A stretch of 64,000 nt of DNA from contig NZ_AUGE01000001.1 of NCBI RefSeq assembly GCF_000426865.1, forward strand, positions 248,001 through 312,000. The letters run 5' to 3'. Positions 44,031 through 52,982 of this stretch are shown piece by piece. The notes under the pieces are model-generated. The model did no database searches. It saw only the letters and a program-made list of their open reading frames with translations, and had not been told where the DNA came from. The translations under genes and the position numbers were made by a program. Source of the DNA: Citrifermentans bremense R1 (GTDB lineage: Bacteria; Desulfobacterota; Desulfuromonadia; Geobacterales; Geobacteraceae). How positions within the stretch are numbered: position 1 is the stretch's first letter; every line of letters begins with the position of its first letter.

Positions 44031-45809
44031 TCAGTGGCCGGAAGAGTCGTCGTTATGCTTCTTTTGCAGCTTCTTGTAGAGCCACTGACGGGAGATGCCG
44101 AGCAGATCGGCGGCCTGCAGCTTGTTGCCGTTGCAAAACTCGATGGCGGCCTGCACCAGCAGCTTTTCGAACTCCTCGACGATGGCCGGAAGGGACTTGC
44201 TCCCAAGCCTCGCGCGCAGGTAGGGGCCGATGTCATGCGGGATGCCGGAGCTGCCGTCACGGAGCATCCTGGAGAGTTGGTCCGGGAGGTGCTCCTTGAG
44301 GATGAGCGGACCGCTCACCACGTTGAAGGCGCTCTCGATCACGTTGCGCAGCTCCCTCACGTTCCCCGGCCAGTCGTAGTGCATGACCACGTCGCGGGCC
44401 TCCAGGCTCAGCCCCTGGACCTCCAGCCCGAACTCCTCGTTGAACTGCTGGATGAAATTTATGCTGAGGGCGCGGATGTCCTCCTTGCGCTCCCTGAGCG
44501 CAGGGATGCAGAGCGTCACCACCTTGAGGCGATAGTAGAGGTCCTGCCGGAACTTCCCCTCCCGCACCAGGGCCTCGAGGTTGCTGTTGGTGGCGGCGAC
44601 CACCCTCACGTCGACCGTCTTGGGCGCGTTGCTCCCCAGAGGTGTCAGCTCCCTCTCCTGCAGAACCCGCAGCATCTTCGCCTGCATGTACAGCGGCATG
44701 TCGCCTATCTCGTCCAGGAAGATGGTCCCCAGATGCGCCTGCTCGAATTTCCCCAGCTGTCCCCCTTTCCTCGCACCGGTGAAGGCCCCCTCGGCATAGC
44801 CGAAGAGCTCGCTTTCCAGCAGATGTTCCGGAATGGCGGCGCAGTTGACCTTGACGAACTGGGCGTAGCGGCGGTTGCTGGCGGCGTGGATGGCGTGGGC
44901 GAAAAGCTCCTTCCCGGTCCCGCTCTCCCCCAGGAGGAGGATGTTCGAGTTCTTGGAAGCCACCCGCAGCAGGGACTCTTTCAGGTCCTGCATCTGCTTG
45001 CTCTGCCCGACGATGCTGTTCACGTCGTAGCGCGACATCGATTCCTTGCGCGCCACGTTTCCGGCCGCCGCGCGCGTCTCGGAGGCGCCCTGCAGCCGGT
45101 TGGCGATCAGCGTGATCTCGCGGATGTCCTTGAACAGGATCTTGCCTGCCCCCCCGATCACCTGGCCGTCCTTGATGATGGGATAGAGCGAGGCATAGAC
45201 CTGCTTGCCGTTCAGATAGTGGGTGATGCCGATCTGGGGGGTGGCGGTTTCCATGACCGCCGGCAGCTTCGAGGACTGGGAATTGGGGTAGGCGTCGCTG
45301 ACGTGCTTGCCGATGATGGCGTTGGGGGTGGTGTCGAGGATGTCGGCGAAGGCCTGATTCACCATGACCACCAGCCCTTCCCGGTCCACAATGACGATGC
45401 CGTCGTAGTTGAGATCGAGGGAGGCGCTTCCCGACTGCAACAGGGCTCTCAAATCGATGGAGGGATCGGGGAGTTGTTCCGGAAGGAGCCGCAGGACGGA
45501 CAAAATCCCCCCCACCAGCTGGTCCGACTCCATGGTCGGGAGAAAGTCGCAGACCAGGCGCCTCTTCCCCACCTGCAGCACCTGGTTGTTGAAGACGGTG
45601 CCGCTTCTCATCAGGGTGCTGAGCTCGGAGAGATCCGCCACCTCGTCGAGCCCGCGCCCCAAAAGGCTCTCCGCAGGGATCCCTATCAGGTCAGCGGCGG
45701 CCGCGTCGAGGTAGGTGATGCCGAGATCGGCGTCCAGCCTCACGATGCCCGAAGCGTCACCGCAGCCGGTAGTCCCTTCCATCCCCGTTATGTCAGCGAA
45801 CTGCACCAT
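44031..45809 (-). CDS. Sigma-54-dependent transcriptional activator with PAS domains
   Basis: 592 aa. Two N-terminal PAS-like regions (about 20-120 and 130-235), then the AAA+ domain: Walker A GESGTGKE, sigma-54 loop GAFTGA, Walker B GTIFLDEIGD. A Fis-type C-terminal helix-turn-helix follows (NKLQAADLLGISRQWLYKKL). No receiver domain, so it senses a ligand or redox state directly. Its neighbour is the CoA-transferase with a sigma-54 promoter and phased upstream sites, the most likely target. It stands alone between two REP-like copies. Confidence 0.93.
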   Translation of the reverse strand: MVQFADITGMEGTTGCGDASGIVRLDADLGITYLDAAAADLIGIPAESLLGRGLDEVADLSELSTLMRSGTVFNNQVLQVGKRRLVCDFLPTMESDQLVGGILSVLRLLPEQLPDPSIDLRALLQSGSASLDLNYDGIVIVDREGLVVMVNQAFADILDTTPNAIIGKHVSDAYPNSQSSKLPAVMETATPQIGITHYLNGKQVYASLYPIIKDGQVIGGAGKILFKDIREITLIANRLQGASETRAAAGNVARKESMSRYDVNSIVGQSKQMQDLKESLLRVASKNSNILLLGESGTGKELFAHAIHAASNRRYAQFVKVNCAAIPEHLLESELFGYAEGAFTGARKGGQLGKFEQAHLGTIFLDEIGDMPLYMQAKMLRVLQERELTPLGSNAPKTVDVRVVAATNSNLEALVREGKFRQDLYYRLKVVTLCIPALRERKEDIRALSINFIQQFNEEFGLEVQGLSLEARDVVMHYDWPGNVRELRNVIESAFNVVSGPLILKEHLPDQLSRMLRDGSSGIPHDIGPYLRARLGSKSLPAIVEEFEKLLVQAAIEFCNGNKLQAADLLGISRQWLYKKLQKKHNDDSSGH

Positions 45810-45841
45810 AAGCGCCTTCTCTTTCTTCCTTCCCTGACCCA

Positions 45842-45871
45842 GGGGACTGGCTCCGCAAGGTGCCTGTCCCC
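45842..45871. repeat. REP-like palindrome, copy 8
   Basis: GGGGACTGGCTCCGCAAGG followed by TGCCTGTCCCC, 33 bp upstream of the sigma-54 activator start. No promoter was recognised in the remaining 45872-46035. Confidence 0.85.
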
Positions 45872-46035
45872 GTACACTCCCCTGCCCCTCACTCCTTCGC
45901 GGAACGAAGCGCTACGGCGCGCGGGCCCGTCGACGGAGGGGGAGCGCTGGAAACGATCTGACCTTGATGCCATTAAGAGCCTTTTGTATACACGAGTTCC
46001 ACTGTTTCCGTCAACACGTTACGACACCGGCGGGG

Positions 46036-46803
46036 TCAGCTACCTGCGCCGGCAAGTTCGAGCCGTTCCGGATGGCTGTAGACATCGAAGCGGTCCGCCC
46101 GCACGTAGCCGATCATGGTGATCCCCGCTTCCTCGGCCATTTTCACGGCGGTCCCGGTGGGTGAAGTGCGCGAGGCTACCACCGCGATCCCCAAAAGAGC
46201 CGCCTTGGCGACCAGTTCGGTGGAGACGCGACCAGAGGTGACCAGCATCATCCCGGAGAGGTCGATCCCCTTTAAAAGCGCTTCTCCGGCGATGCGGTCG
46301 ATGGTGTTGTGGCGCCCGAGATCCTCCGAATAGAGCAGGACGTCGCCATCGCCTACCGCGGCCGAGTGCATGCCGCCGTGGGTCTGGTACCCCTGCGCCT
46401 TCCGGGCCAGCCCGTCCATCATGGAGAAGACGGCGGCGGGGGTGTAGGTTTTACCGGATTCTGCGGCGCTCTGCGCGGCATCGACCCTGGGGATGGAGAA
46501 ACTGATGCCGGTGCCGCAGCCGGAGGTAAGGACGGGCTTCAGCTTTTCCGGGAGCTCCTTCTTGACCTGGGCGCTGGCGATGCCGTGATCGTCGCAGACC
46601 GAGAGTGCGTTGAAATCCTCGACCCGGTCCACGAGCCCCTGCAGCCTGAGAAACCCGGCAACCAGGAAACGGAGCTCGTGGGGGGAGGCGATCAGGGTGG
46701 CAAGCTCCCTGCCGTTCACATGCAGGACCACGGGGACCTCGGCCACCACCTCCCGCTCGGCTGCGGTAACAGCCCCTTTTTCGTAGCGATAAACAGAAGC
46801 CAT
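46036..46803 (-). CDS. fdhD: FdhD-family sulfurtransferase for molybdenum/tungsten cofactor
   Basis: 255 aa. Motifs TSGCGTGISFS, GGMHSAAVGDG, SEDLGRHNTIDRI and TSGRVSTELVAKAALLG define FdhD, which passes sulfur from a cysteine desulfurase to the bis-pterin cofactor of formate dehydrogenases. Last gene of the bamQR operon, one base after the moaA stop. In this setting it may serve the tungstopterin of BamB, though AOR-type enzymes are not a proven FdhD client. Confidence 0.92.
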   Translation of the reverse strand: MASVYRYEKGAVTAAEREVVAEVPVVLHVNGRELATLIASPHELRFLVAGFLRLQGLVDRVEDFNALSVCDDHGIASAQVKKELPEKLKPVLTSGCGTGISFSIPRVDAAQSAAESGKTYTPAAVFSMMDGLARKAQGYQTHGGMHSAAVGDGDVLLYSEDLGRHNTIDRIAGEALLKGIDLSGMMLVTSGRVSTELVAKAALLGIAVVASRTSPTGTAVKMAEEAGITMIGYVRADRFDVYSHPERLELAGAGS

Positions 46804-46804
46804 C

Positions 46805-47785
46805 CTATCCCCCTACCCCCGCCATGACGAAGGGCGCTACGGAGCCGGCTTCCTCGTCGAACCGGTGCCGGCCTGGCTTGTCGTGGACGATGCGGCGGAT
46901 CCCGTCACGCAGCGAGGCGTCGTCGCCCGAGGCCAGAAGCGGTCTCAGATCCACCCCTTTCCCGGACAACAGGCACCCCTTGGCCACGCCGGTGGCGGTC
47001 ACCCTGAGCCGGTTGCAGGCGTCGCAGAAGTGGCCGGTCATCGGGGTGATGACCCCGAGCGAGCCGACAGCACCCTGGACCCTGAAGTTCTTGGCCGGTC
47101 CCGAGCGCTCGTTTTGCTCCAGCTTCTCGATCAGGAAACGCTCCGCGATCCGCTCCAGCACCTCGCTCCCCGAAATGCAGAGAGAGCGCCAGTCGGCCGC
47201 CTGGCAGGTGGGCATGTACTCGATGAACCTCACCGCGTAGGGGCGCTCCAGGGTGAGCCGCACGAAATCGAGGATCTCGTGGTCGTTCACCCCGCGCATC
47301 AGCACCACGTTTATCTTGTGCGGCGGGAAACCGGCCCGCTCTGCCGCCTCAATCCCCCCGAGCGCCGCCTTCAGGTCGCCGCCGCGGGTGATCCGGGCGA
47401 AGGTCTCCGGATTGAGGGAGTCGAGGCTGATGTTCAGCCGCTGCACGCCGGCATTCTTCAGCTCCCGGGCCATTCCCTGCAGGAGCGTGCCGTTGGTGGT
47501 CAAAACCAGCTCTTCAAGCCCCGGTATCAGCGCCAGCCGCTTAAGGAAGGGGATGATCCCCTTTCTCACCAGGGGCTCGCCGCCGGTCACCCGGATCTTC
47601 TCGATCCCGACGGCGACCGCTTGCTTCGCGACCCGCAGGAGCTCCTCGTAGGAGAGCACTCGGCCCTGGGGAAGGAGCTTCACCCCCTGGGCCGGCATGC
47701 AGTAGCTGCAGCGGAGGTTGCAACGGTCGGTCACGGAGAGCCGGAGGTAATTGATGCGTCTGCCGTAAGCGTCGATGAGTGACAC
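46805..47785 (-). CDS. moaA: GTP 3',8-cyclase, molybdopterin biosynthesis
   Basis: 326 aa, GTG start at 47785 behind AAAGGAGGAG. Radical-SAM cluster in CNLRCSYC near the N-terminus and a second [4Fe-4S] site in the C-terminal part (FCDACNRLRVTATGVAKGCL). Makes the first pterin intermediate. Within a benzoate operon it would raise pterin supply for BamB. Confidence 0.95.
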   Translation of the reverse strand: MSLIDAYGRRINYLRLSVTDRCNLRCSYCMPAQGVKLLPQGRVLSYEELLRVAKQAVAVGIEKIRVTGGEPLVRKGIIPFLKRLALIPGLEELVLTTNGTLLQGMARELKNAGVQRLNISLDSLNPETFARITRGGDLKAALGGIEAAERAGFPPHKINVVLMRGVNDHEILDFVRLTLERPYAVRFIEYMPTCQAADWRSLCISGSEVLERIAERFLIEKLEQNERSGPAKNFRVQGAVGSLGVITPMTGHFCDACNRLRVTATGVAKGCLLSGKGVDLRPLLASGDDASLRDGIRRIVHDKPGRHRFDEEAGSVAPFVMAGVGG

Positions 47786-47812
47786 GATCTCCTCCTTTGC
47801 CGCGAGGCGGCG

Positions 47813-48661
47813 TCACCCCAGGTTCAAAAGCCTTGCCGCGTTGCCGCCCAGTATCGCCGCAACACCTTCCGGCGGCAGGGGCAGCCCTGCTATGGCGTCC
47901 ATGTTTTGCCGGATGCGCGGCATGCCGGGCCAGTCGCTGCCGAAAATGGTTTTTTCCGTGTTGCGCGCCAGTTCGGGGAAGTAGGTCATGAGCTTCGCGG
48001 GGGGAAGCCCCGAAAGCTCCATGTAGACGTTTGGATGCAGCTTGGATAAGAAGAAGGCGCGGTCATACCAGAAACCGCGCCCCGAATGGGCCATGACCAG
48101 GTTCAACGAGGGGAAGTCGACGGCCACGTCATCCAGGTGCAGGGGGTTGGCGTATTTCAGCCTGGTTCCCTTGAAGACCGAGGAACCGGTATGGATCAGT
48201 ACGGGGATGCCGAGTTCCTCAGCAGCCCGGTACAGGGGGTACATCCTCGGGTCGTTCAGGTAGTAGTGCTGGTAGCTTGGGTAGAGCTTTATGCCCCTGA
48301 ACCCTTCGCTTTCGACCTTGCGGCGCAGCTCCGCGGCAAGGTCGGTATGCAGATAGGGGTTTATGTCGCAAAAAGGGATCAGACTCCTCCTGCCGCGGCA
48401 GAAATCGCGCACCGAGTCGTTGCTGCAGATGCCGGTGGTGACGGGGGTCAGCTCGGCGAGGATGCAGGCGTAGTCGACCCCTTCCTCTTGAAGCAGCGCC
48501 TCGAAGGCGCCCGGATCGCTGTAGCGGGCCACGTACTCCTCGTACCCCACGGGGTGGGCAATCCGCATCCAATCCACCACCCACGGGTGCAGGAAACCGT
48601 CGTACGTGGCGAGGTGCACGTGGAAATCGATCCTGAGGGGTTTCTCTTCGGTGGCCGGCAT
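47813..48661 (-). CDS. Amidohydrolase-family (Amidohydrolase_2) protein
   Basis: 282 aa. Metal-site residues in RIDFHVHLATYDG, GIKLYPSYQHYYL, IPVLIHTGSS, VMAHSGRGFW and IFGSDWPGMPRI, the pattern of the ACMSD/TIM-barrel branch. RBS AGGGGGAG; 23 bp after the thiolase gene. Only distantly like the family member at 16753-17661. No step in the known BamA route needs an amidohydrolase, so its role is open. Confidence 0.82.
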   Translation of the reverse strand: MPATEEKPLRIDFHVHLATYDGFLHPWVVDWMRIAHPVGYEEYVARYSDPGAFEALLQEEGVDYACILAELTPVTTGICSNDSVRDFCRGRRSLIPFCDINPYLHTDLAAELRRKVESEGFRGIKLYPSYQHYYLNDPRMYPLYRAAEELGIPVLIHTGSSVFKGTRLKYANPLHLDDVAVDFPSLNLVMAHSGRGFWYDRAFFLSKLHPNVYMELSGLPPAKLMTYFPELARNTEKTIFGSDWPGMPRIRQNMDAIAGLPLPPEGVAAILGGNAARLLNLG

Positions 48662-48684
48662 GGTTTCTCCCCCTTACATCCGTT

Positions 48685-49881
<1,197 letters not shown>

Positions 49882-49935
49882 TGCAACCTCCATATTTCGG
49901 CCGTGCCCCGTAAAGGGGGACAGGCTACTTTTTCG

Positions 49936-50649
49936 TCAGATGTACTGGCCGGAATCGACCCGGATCACCTCGCCGGTGATCTTCCCCGCCGCATCGGAGA
50001 GAAGGAAGGTGACCGCGTTGGCGATGTCCTCGGGTTTGGCGAGCTCCGGGAGCAGGCACTCGTTTCTGGCCCGGTCCAGGATCTCCTCTGGAAGCGCCAG
50101 CGCCATCTCGGTCAGGACCATACCCGGCGCCACCGCATTCACCGTTACCCCTTTGGGTCCCAGCTCGCGGGCGAGCGTCTTGGTGAGCCCGATCAACCCG
50201 GCCTTGGAGGCGGAGTAGTTGGCCTGGCCGAACTTGCCGCGGATGCCGTTTATCGAGGTGATGTTGACGATGCGACCGTAGCCTGCGTCCCTCATCCCGG
50301 GGGCGAGAGCCCGCGCCATGTTGAAGGCGCCGGTGAGGTTCACGCCCAAGACGGAGCTCCACTCGTCGTCGGACATCTTGAAGACGCTGCGGTCGCGGGT
50401 GATCCCCGCGTTGTTCACCAGGAGGGTCACCGGCTCAGGAATGGCGGCGACCGCGGCAGCCACGCTCGCCGGGTCGGTGATGTCCACCTTGTGGAACTGG
50501 TAGTCCTCCGCCCCCTCGCCCGGCGCCACGTCGAAGACGTGCACGCGGGCCCCGTGCCTTAAAAGCGCGCGGGTGATGGCAAGGCCCAGGCCGCGCGCGC
50601 CGCCGGTGACCACCGCGGTGCGTCCGTTGAAGTTGAGAAAGCTGCTCAT
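49936..50649 (-). CDS. Short-chain dehydrogenase, probable 3-hydroxypimeloyl-CoA dehydrogenase
   Basis: 237 aa FabG-like SDR with TGGARGLGLAITRAL, NNAGITRD and catalytic Ser-Tyr-Lys in NITSINGIRGKFGQANYSASK. It ends in PGMVLTEMA and SDAAGKITGEVIRVDSG, typical of beta-ketoacyl reductases. RBS CAGGGGGAC. It lies between bamR and the thiolase gene, matching the oxidation of the BamA product. Confidence 0.87.
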   Translation of the reverse strand: MSSFLNFNGRTAVVTGGARGLGLAITRALLRHGARVHVFDVAPGEGAEDYQFHKVDITDPASVAAAVAAIPEPVTLLVNNAGITRDRSVFKMSDDEWSSVLGVNLTGAFNMARALAPGMRDAGYGRIVNITSINGIRGKFGQANYSASKAGLIGLTKTLARELGPKGVTVNAVAPGMVLTEMALALPEEILDRARNECLLPELAKPEDIANAVTFLLSDAAGKITGEVIRVDSGQYI

Positions 50650-50682
50650 GTGTCCCCCTGTTTAATCTAAAGGTTGGACTCT

Positions 50683-50720
50683 GGGGGGCTGCCGCGCAGG
50701 TGACAAAACGGCAGCCCCCC
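50683..50720. other. Strong 12-bp hairpin between bamR and the SDR gene
   Basis: Arms GGGGGGCTGCCG and CGGCAGCCCCCC with a 14-base loop. No T-run follows on the minus strand, so it is more likely an RNA processing or stability element than a terminator. Confidence 0.65.
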
Positions 50721-50753
50721 TTACTCCCGGGGTCGGGAGACGAGTTCGTGAGA

Positions 50754-51560
50754 CTAGCGGTCCTGCCAGGTGGGCTGCCGCTTTTCGATGAAGGCGGTGA
50801 GACCTTCCACCGAGTCGTGAGTCTTCATCATCTCGTCGAGGTAGAGCTTCTCGACGAAGGAGATCTTGGCCCTGATACGAAGAGCCGTGTCCTGCCGGGC
50901 CGCGCGCACCGCGTAACGCAGGGTGCTGGCGGAGACCGGGGCGAGGTGCTTGTCGAAGTACTCCAGTGCCGCCTGGTCCGGGTCCTCGGCGATCACCGAT
51001 ACGAGCCCCATGAGATGCGCCTCCTCCGCGCTCACGCTGCGTCCCGAGAAGAGGAGGTCCTCCGCCTGGGCCTGTCCGATCCGCTCAGGTAAGAGGCACG
51101 AGGCGGCCGGGGCGAAGACGGCCAGCTTTATCTCAGGCTGCCCCAGCTGCGCGTTGGGTGCTGCGAAGATCAGGTTGCAGGCGGCAACGACCTCGAGGCC
51201 GCCACCGAGGCATTGGCCGCGCACCGCGACCAGCACCGGGACCGGGCTTTCGACGAGCTTCAGCACCAGCGCGTGCAGCGACTTCAGCATCTGGGCGCAG
51301 GAGTCGGGCATATGCTCGTCCACGCTGGCGCCGAAGCTGAAATGCGGCCCCTCCGCGGTGAGGAGCACCCCCCTCAGGTGGGGTTCTTTCAGGTGCTGGT
51401 CCAGCGCCTGCAGGAGCGCCCCGATCATGGCCGCGTCGACGATGTTGGCCTTGGGACGGGCCAGGGTCAGTTTCAAAAGGCGGCCGTCGCGCTCAAGCGA
51501 CACCTTGAGCGGCGAATCAGCTGCGGCGGTTTGCTGGGCTTGGGTAGCTGCTTGGCTCAT
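50754..51560 (-). CDS. bamR: Cyclohexa-1,5-diene-1-carbonyl-CoA hydratase
   Basis: 268 aa crotonase-fold protein, start at 51560 behind TAGGAGG. Signature pieces: LARPKANIVDAAMIGAL, HFSFGASVDEHMP and RGQCLGGGLEVVAACN. Some ordinary hydratase catalytic residues are changed, as expected for dienoyl-CoA hydratases. It adds water to the BamB product. 9 bp downstream of bamQ. Confidence 0.93.
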   Translation of the reverse strand: MSQAATQAQQTAAADSPLKVSLERDGRLLKLTLARPKANIVDAAMIGALLQALDQHLKEPHLRGVLLTAEGPHFSFGASVDEHMPDSCAQMLKSLHALVLKLVESPVPVLVAVRGQCLGGGLEVVAACNLIFAAPNAQLGQPEIKLAVFAPAASCLLPERIGQAQAEDLLFSGRSVSAEEAHLMGLVSVIAEDPDQAALEYFDKHLAPVSASTLRYAVRAARQDTALRIRAKISFVEKLYLDEMMKTHDSVEGLTAFIEKRQPTWQDR

Positions 51561-51569
51561 TGCGTCCTC

Positions 51570-52643
51570 CTAGGAAAGGCCCGGCACTAAGATGGCGCGC
51601 CTGGTGAGCTTGTGAGCATGTGCGGAGGCAAACACCTGGTTGATGCTGTCCAGGGGGTGCTTCTCGATGAACGGCGTCAGGGCGACCTTGCCGTCGAGCA
51701 CTAGGTCGAGTGCCGCCGGATATAGTTCGGTCAGGCAGCCCCAGTTACCAAGGGCCCTGGCGTGGAACGCCATCAGGTTGGAGAGGCGCAGCTCGATCTT
51801 GTCCATGGTGAAGCCGACGACGGAGAGGGTGGCCCCGTAGGTAAGGAGGCTGAAGGCGGTCTCCTGGCCGGGGGTGCTGCCGGAGCACTCAAATATCTTC
51901 CAGCAGGTCTGCTTCAACCCCTTTGTCTTCACGAAATCGTTGATCGCCTTCTTCAGTTCCTTGCCGGCGATCTCGCGGGAGTTGAGGGTGAGGGCCGCGC
52001 CGTGCTTGCCGACGTTTTCAAGCTTCACCGGGTCCACGTCGATGGCGATGACGGTGGCGCCGAGAGCATTGGCCACCTGCACCGCGTAGCCGCCTACCCC
52101 GCCCACGCCGATCACGATGGCGACGTCGCCCGGCTGGACCTCGGCCTGTACCGCCGCCTGGTAAGGTGTGGTCACCGCGTCGGCCACGACCGAGATGTCG
52201 GCAAGCTCAAGCCCTGCCGCGGCGAGGCGCTTCTCGTCGACCGGGCAAAGGGTCTTAGCCGGAACGACGATGTGCGAGGCGAAGCCGCCATGGATGTCGT
52301 TGCCCGGCATCTGCTGCGCGCGGCAGATGGTGCCGTGGCTGGAAAGGCAGAGGTCGCACTCGCCGCAGGGGATGACCGCCGGAATCAGCACCGCCTTGCC
52401 GACCCACTGGCCGGCCCCCTCGCCTGCAGCGACTACGCGGCCGCTGATCTCGTGCCCGAGGGTGAGCGGGGCCGGGTGGTTGAAGCGGACGCCGCTGTAA
52501 TAGAAACCAAGGTCGGTGTGGCAGACGCCGCAGCCGGCGACCTCGACGACGACTTCTCCCGCGCCCGGCGTAGGGGCGAATTCACCCTTTTGCATCGGTT
52601 CACCGACGGCGGTCATGGACCAGCGATACGCTGACTTGGACAT
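51570..52643 (-). CDS. bamQ: 6-hydroxycyclohex-1-ene-1-carbonyl-CoA dehydrogenase
   Basis: 357 aa from the ATG at 52643 ([17 protein letters not shown]) behind AAGGAGG. Zinc alcohol dehydrogenase: catalytic zinc in [11 protein letters not shown] and TLGHEISG, structural zinc cysteines in [18 protein letters not shown] fold [15 protein letters not shown]. Oxidises the BamR product to the 6-oxo compound, substrate of BamA. First gene of bamQ-bamR-SDR-thiolase-amidohydrolase-moaA-fdhD. Confidence 0.95.
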   Translation of the reverse strand: MSKSAYRWSMTAVGEPMQKGEFAPTPGAGEVVVEVAGCGVCHTDLGFYYSGVRFNHPAPLTLGHEISGRVVAAGEGAGQWVGKAVLIPAVIPCGECDLCLSSHGTICRAQQMPGNDIHGGFASHIVVPAKTLCPVDEKRLAAAGLELADISVVADAVTTPYQAAVQAEVQPGDVAIVIGVGGVGGYAVQVANALGATVIAIDVDPVKLENVGKHGAALTLNSREIAGKELKKAINDFVKTKGLKQTCWKIFECSGSTPGQETAFSLLTYGATLSVVGFTMDKIELRLSNLMAFHARALGNWGCLTELYPAALDLVLDGKVALTPFIEKHPLDSINQVFASAHAHKLTRRAILVPGLS

Positions 52644-52705
52644 AAAGCTTCCTCCTTGCTTAAAGTGGTTTTTTATCGAATCGTTTCCGGTGGCAAATCC
52701 TGTTA

Positions 52706-52742
52706 TGGTAAATAAGTACCACAATGCTTATTTAGCTGTCAA
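52706..52742 (-). promoter_or_regulatory. Sigma-70 promoter with shared operator, upstream of bamQ
   Basis: Minus strand: TTGACA (52737-52742), 18-bp spacer, TACTTA (52713-52718), with GGTA-CTTATT-TACC over the -10, a perfect core match. The upstream TGGTA half is degenerate (AGCATT). Confidence 0.8.
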
Positions 52743-52914
52743 GGGGATATCTTTTCAGGAAAGGAAAAATAAAACAGTTTTTGTGAGGAATGAAAACCGG
52801 GGGAGAGGAGGGGAAAAGCGTGGGCAAGCGGCCTGTGAGGGGGCCAGGAGGGGAAAAGCGAGGGGGTAAGCGGCGTGTGGAAGCGCCGACGCAGGATGAA
52901 GCGGGCAAATTCCT

Positions 52915-52940
52915 GGTTCCCAAGCTCCAGTTTGGGAACC
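52915..52940. repeat. Palindrome GGTTCCCAAGCTC...TTTGGGAACC
   Basis: Second member of the family at 18692-18717, followed by CAATGC and a further small palindrome around AAAGCTCCAGCTTT. With two imperfect direct repeats of GAGGGGAAAAGCG (about 52805-52862) it fills the 339-bp gap between bamQ and the CoA-transferase fusion. Confidence 0.7.
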
Positions 52941-52982
52941 CAATGCGTGCAAAGCTCCAGCTTTGCATCCTAAAAGGAAGCT

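Noticed and set aside
49901-49935. An eleventh full REP-like palindrome near 49915
   Set aside because: Only the left arm (GGGGGACAGGCT) is present, so it was noted as a stub, not listed as a copy.
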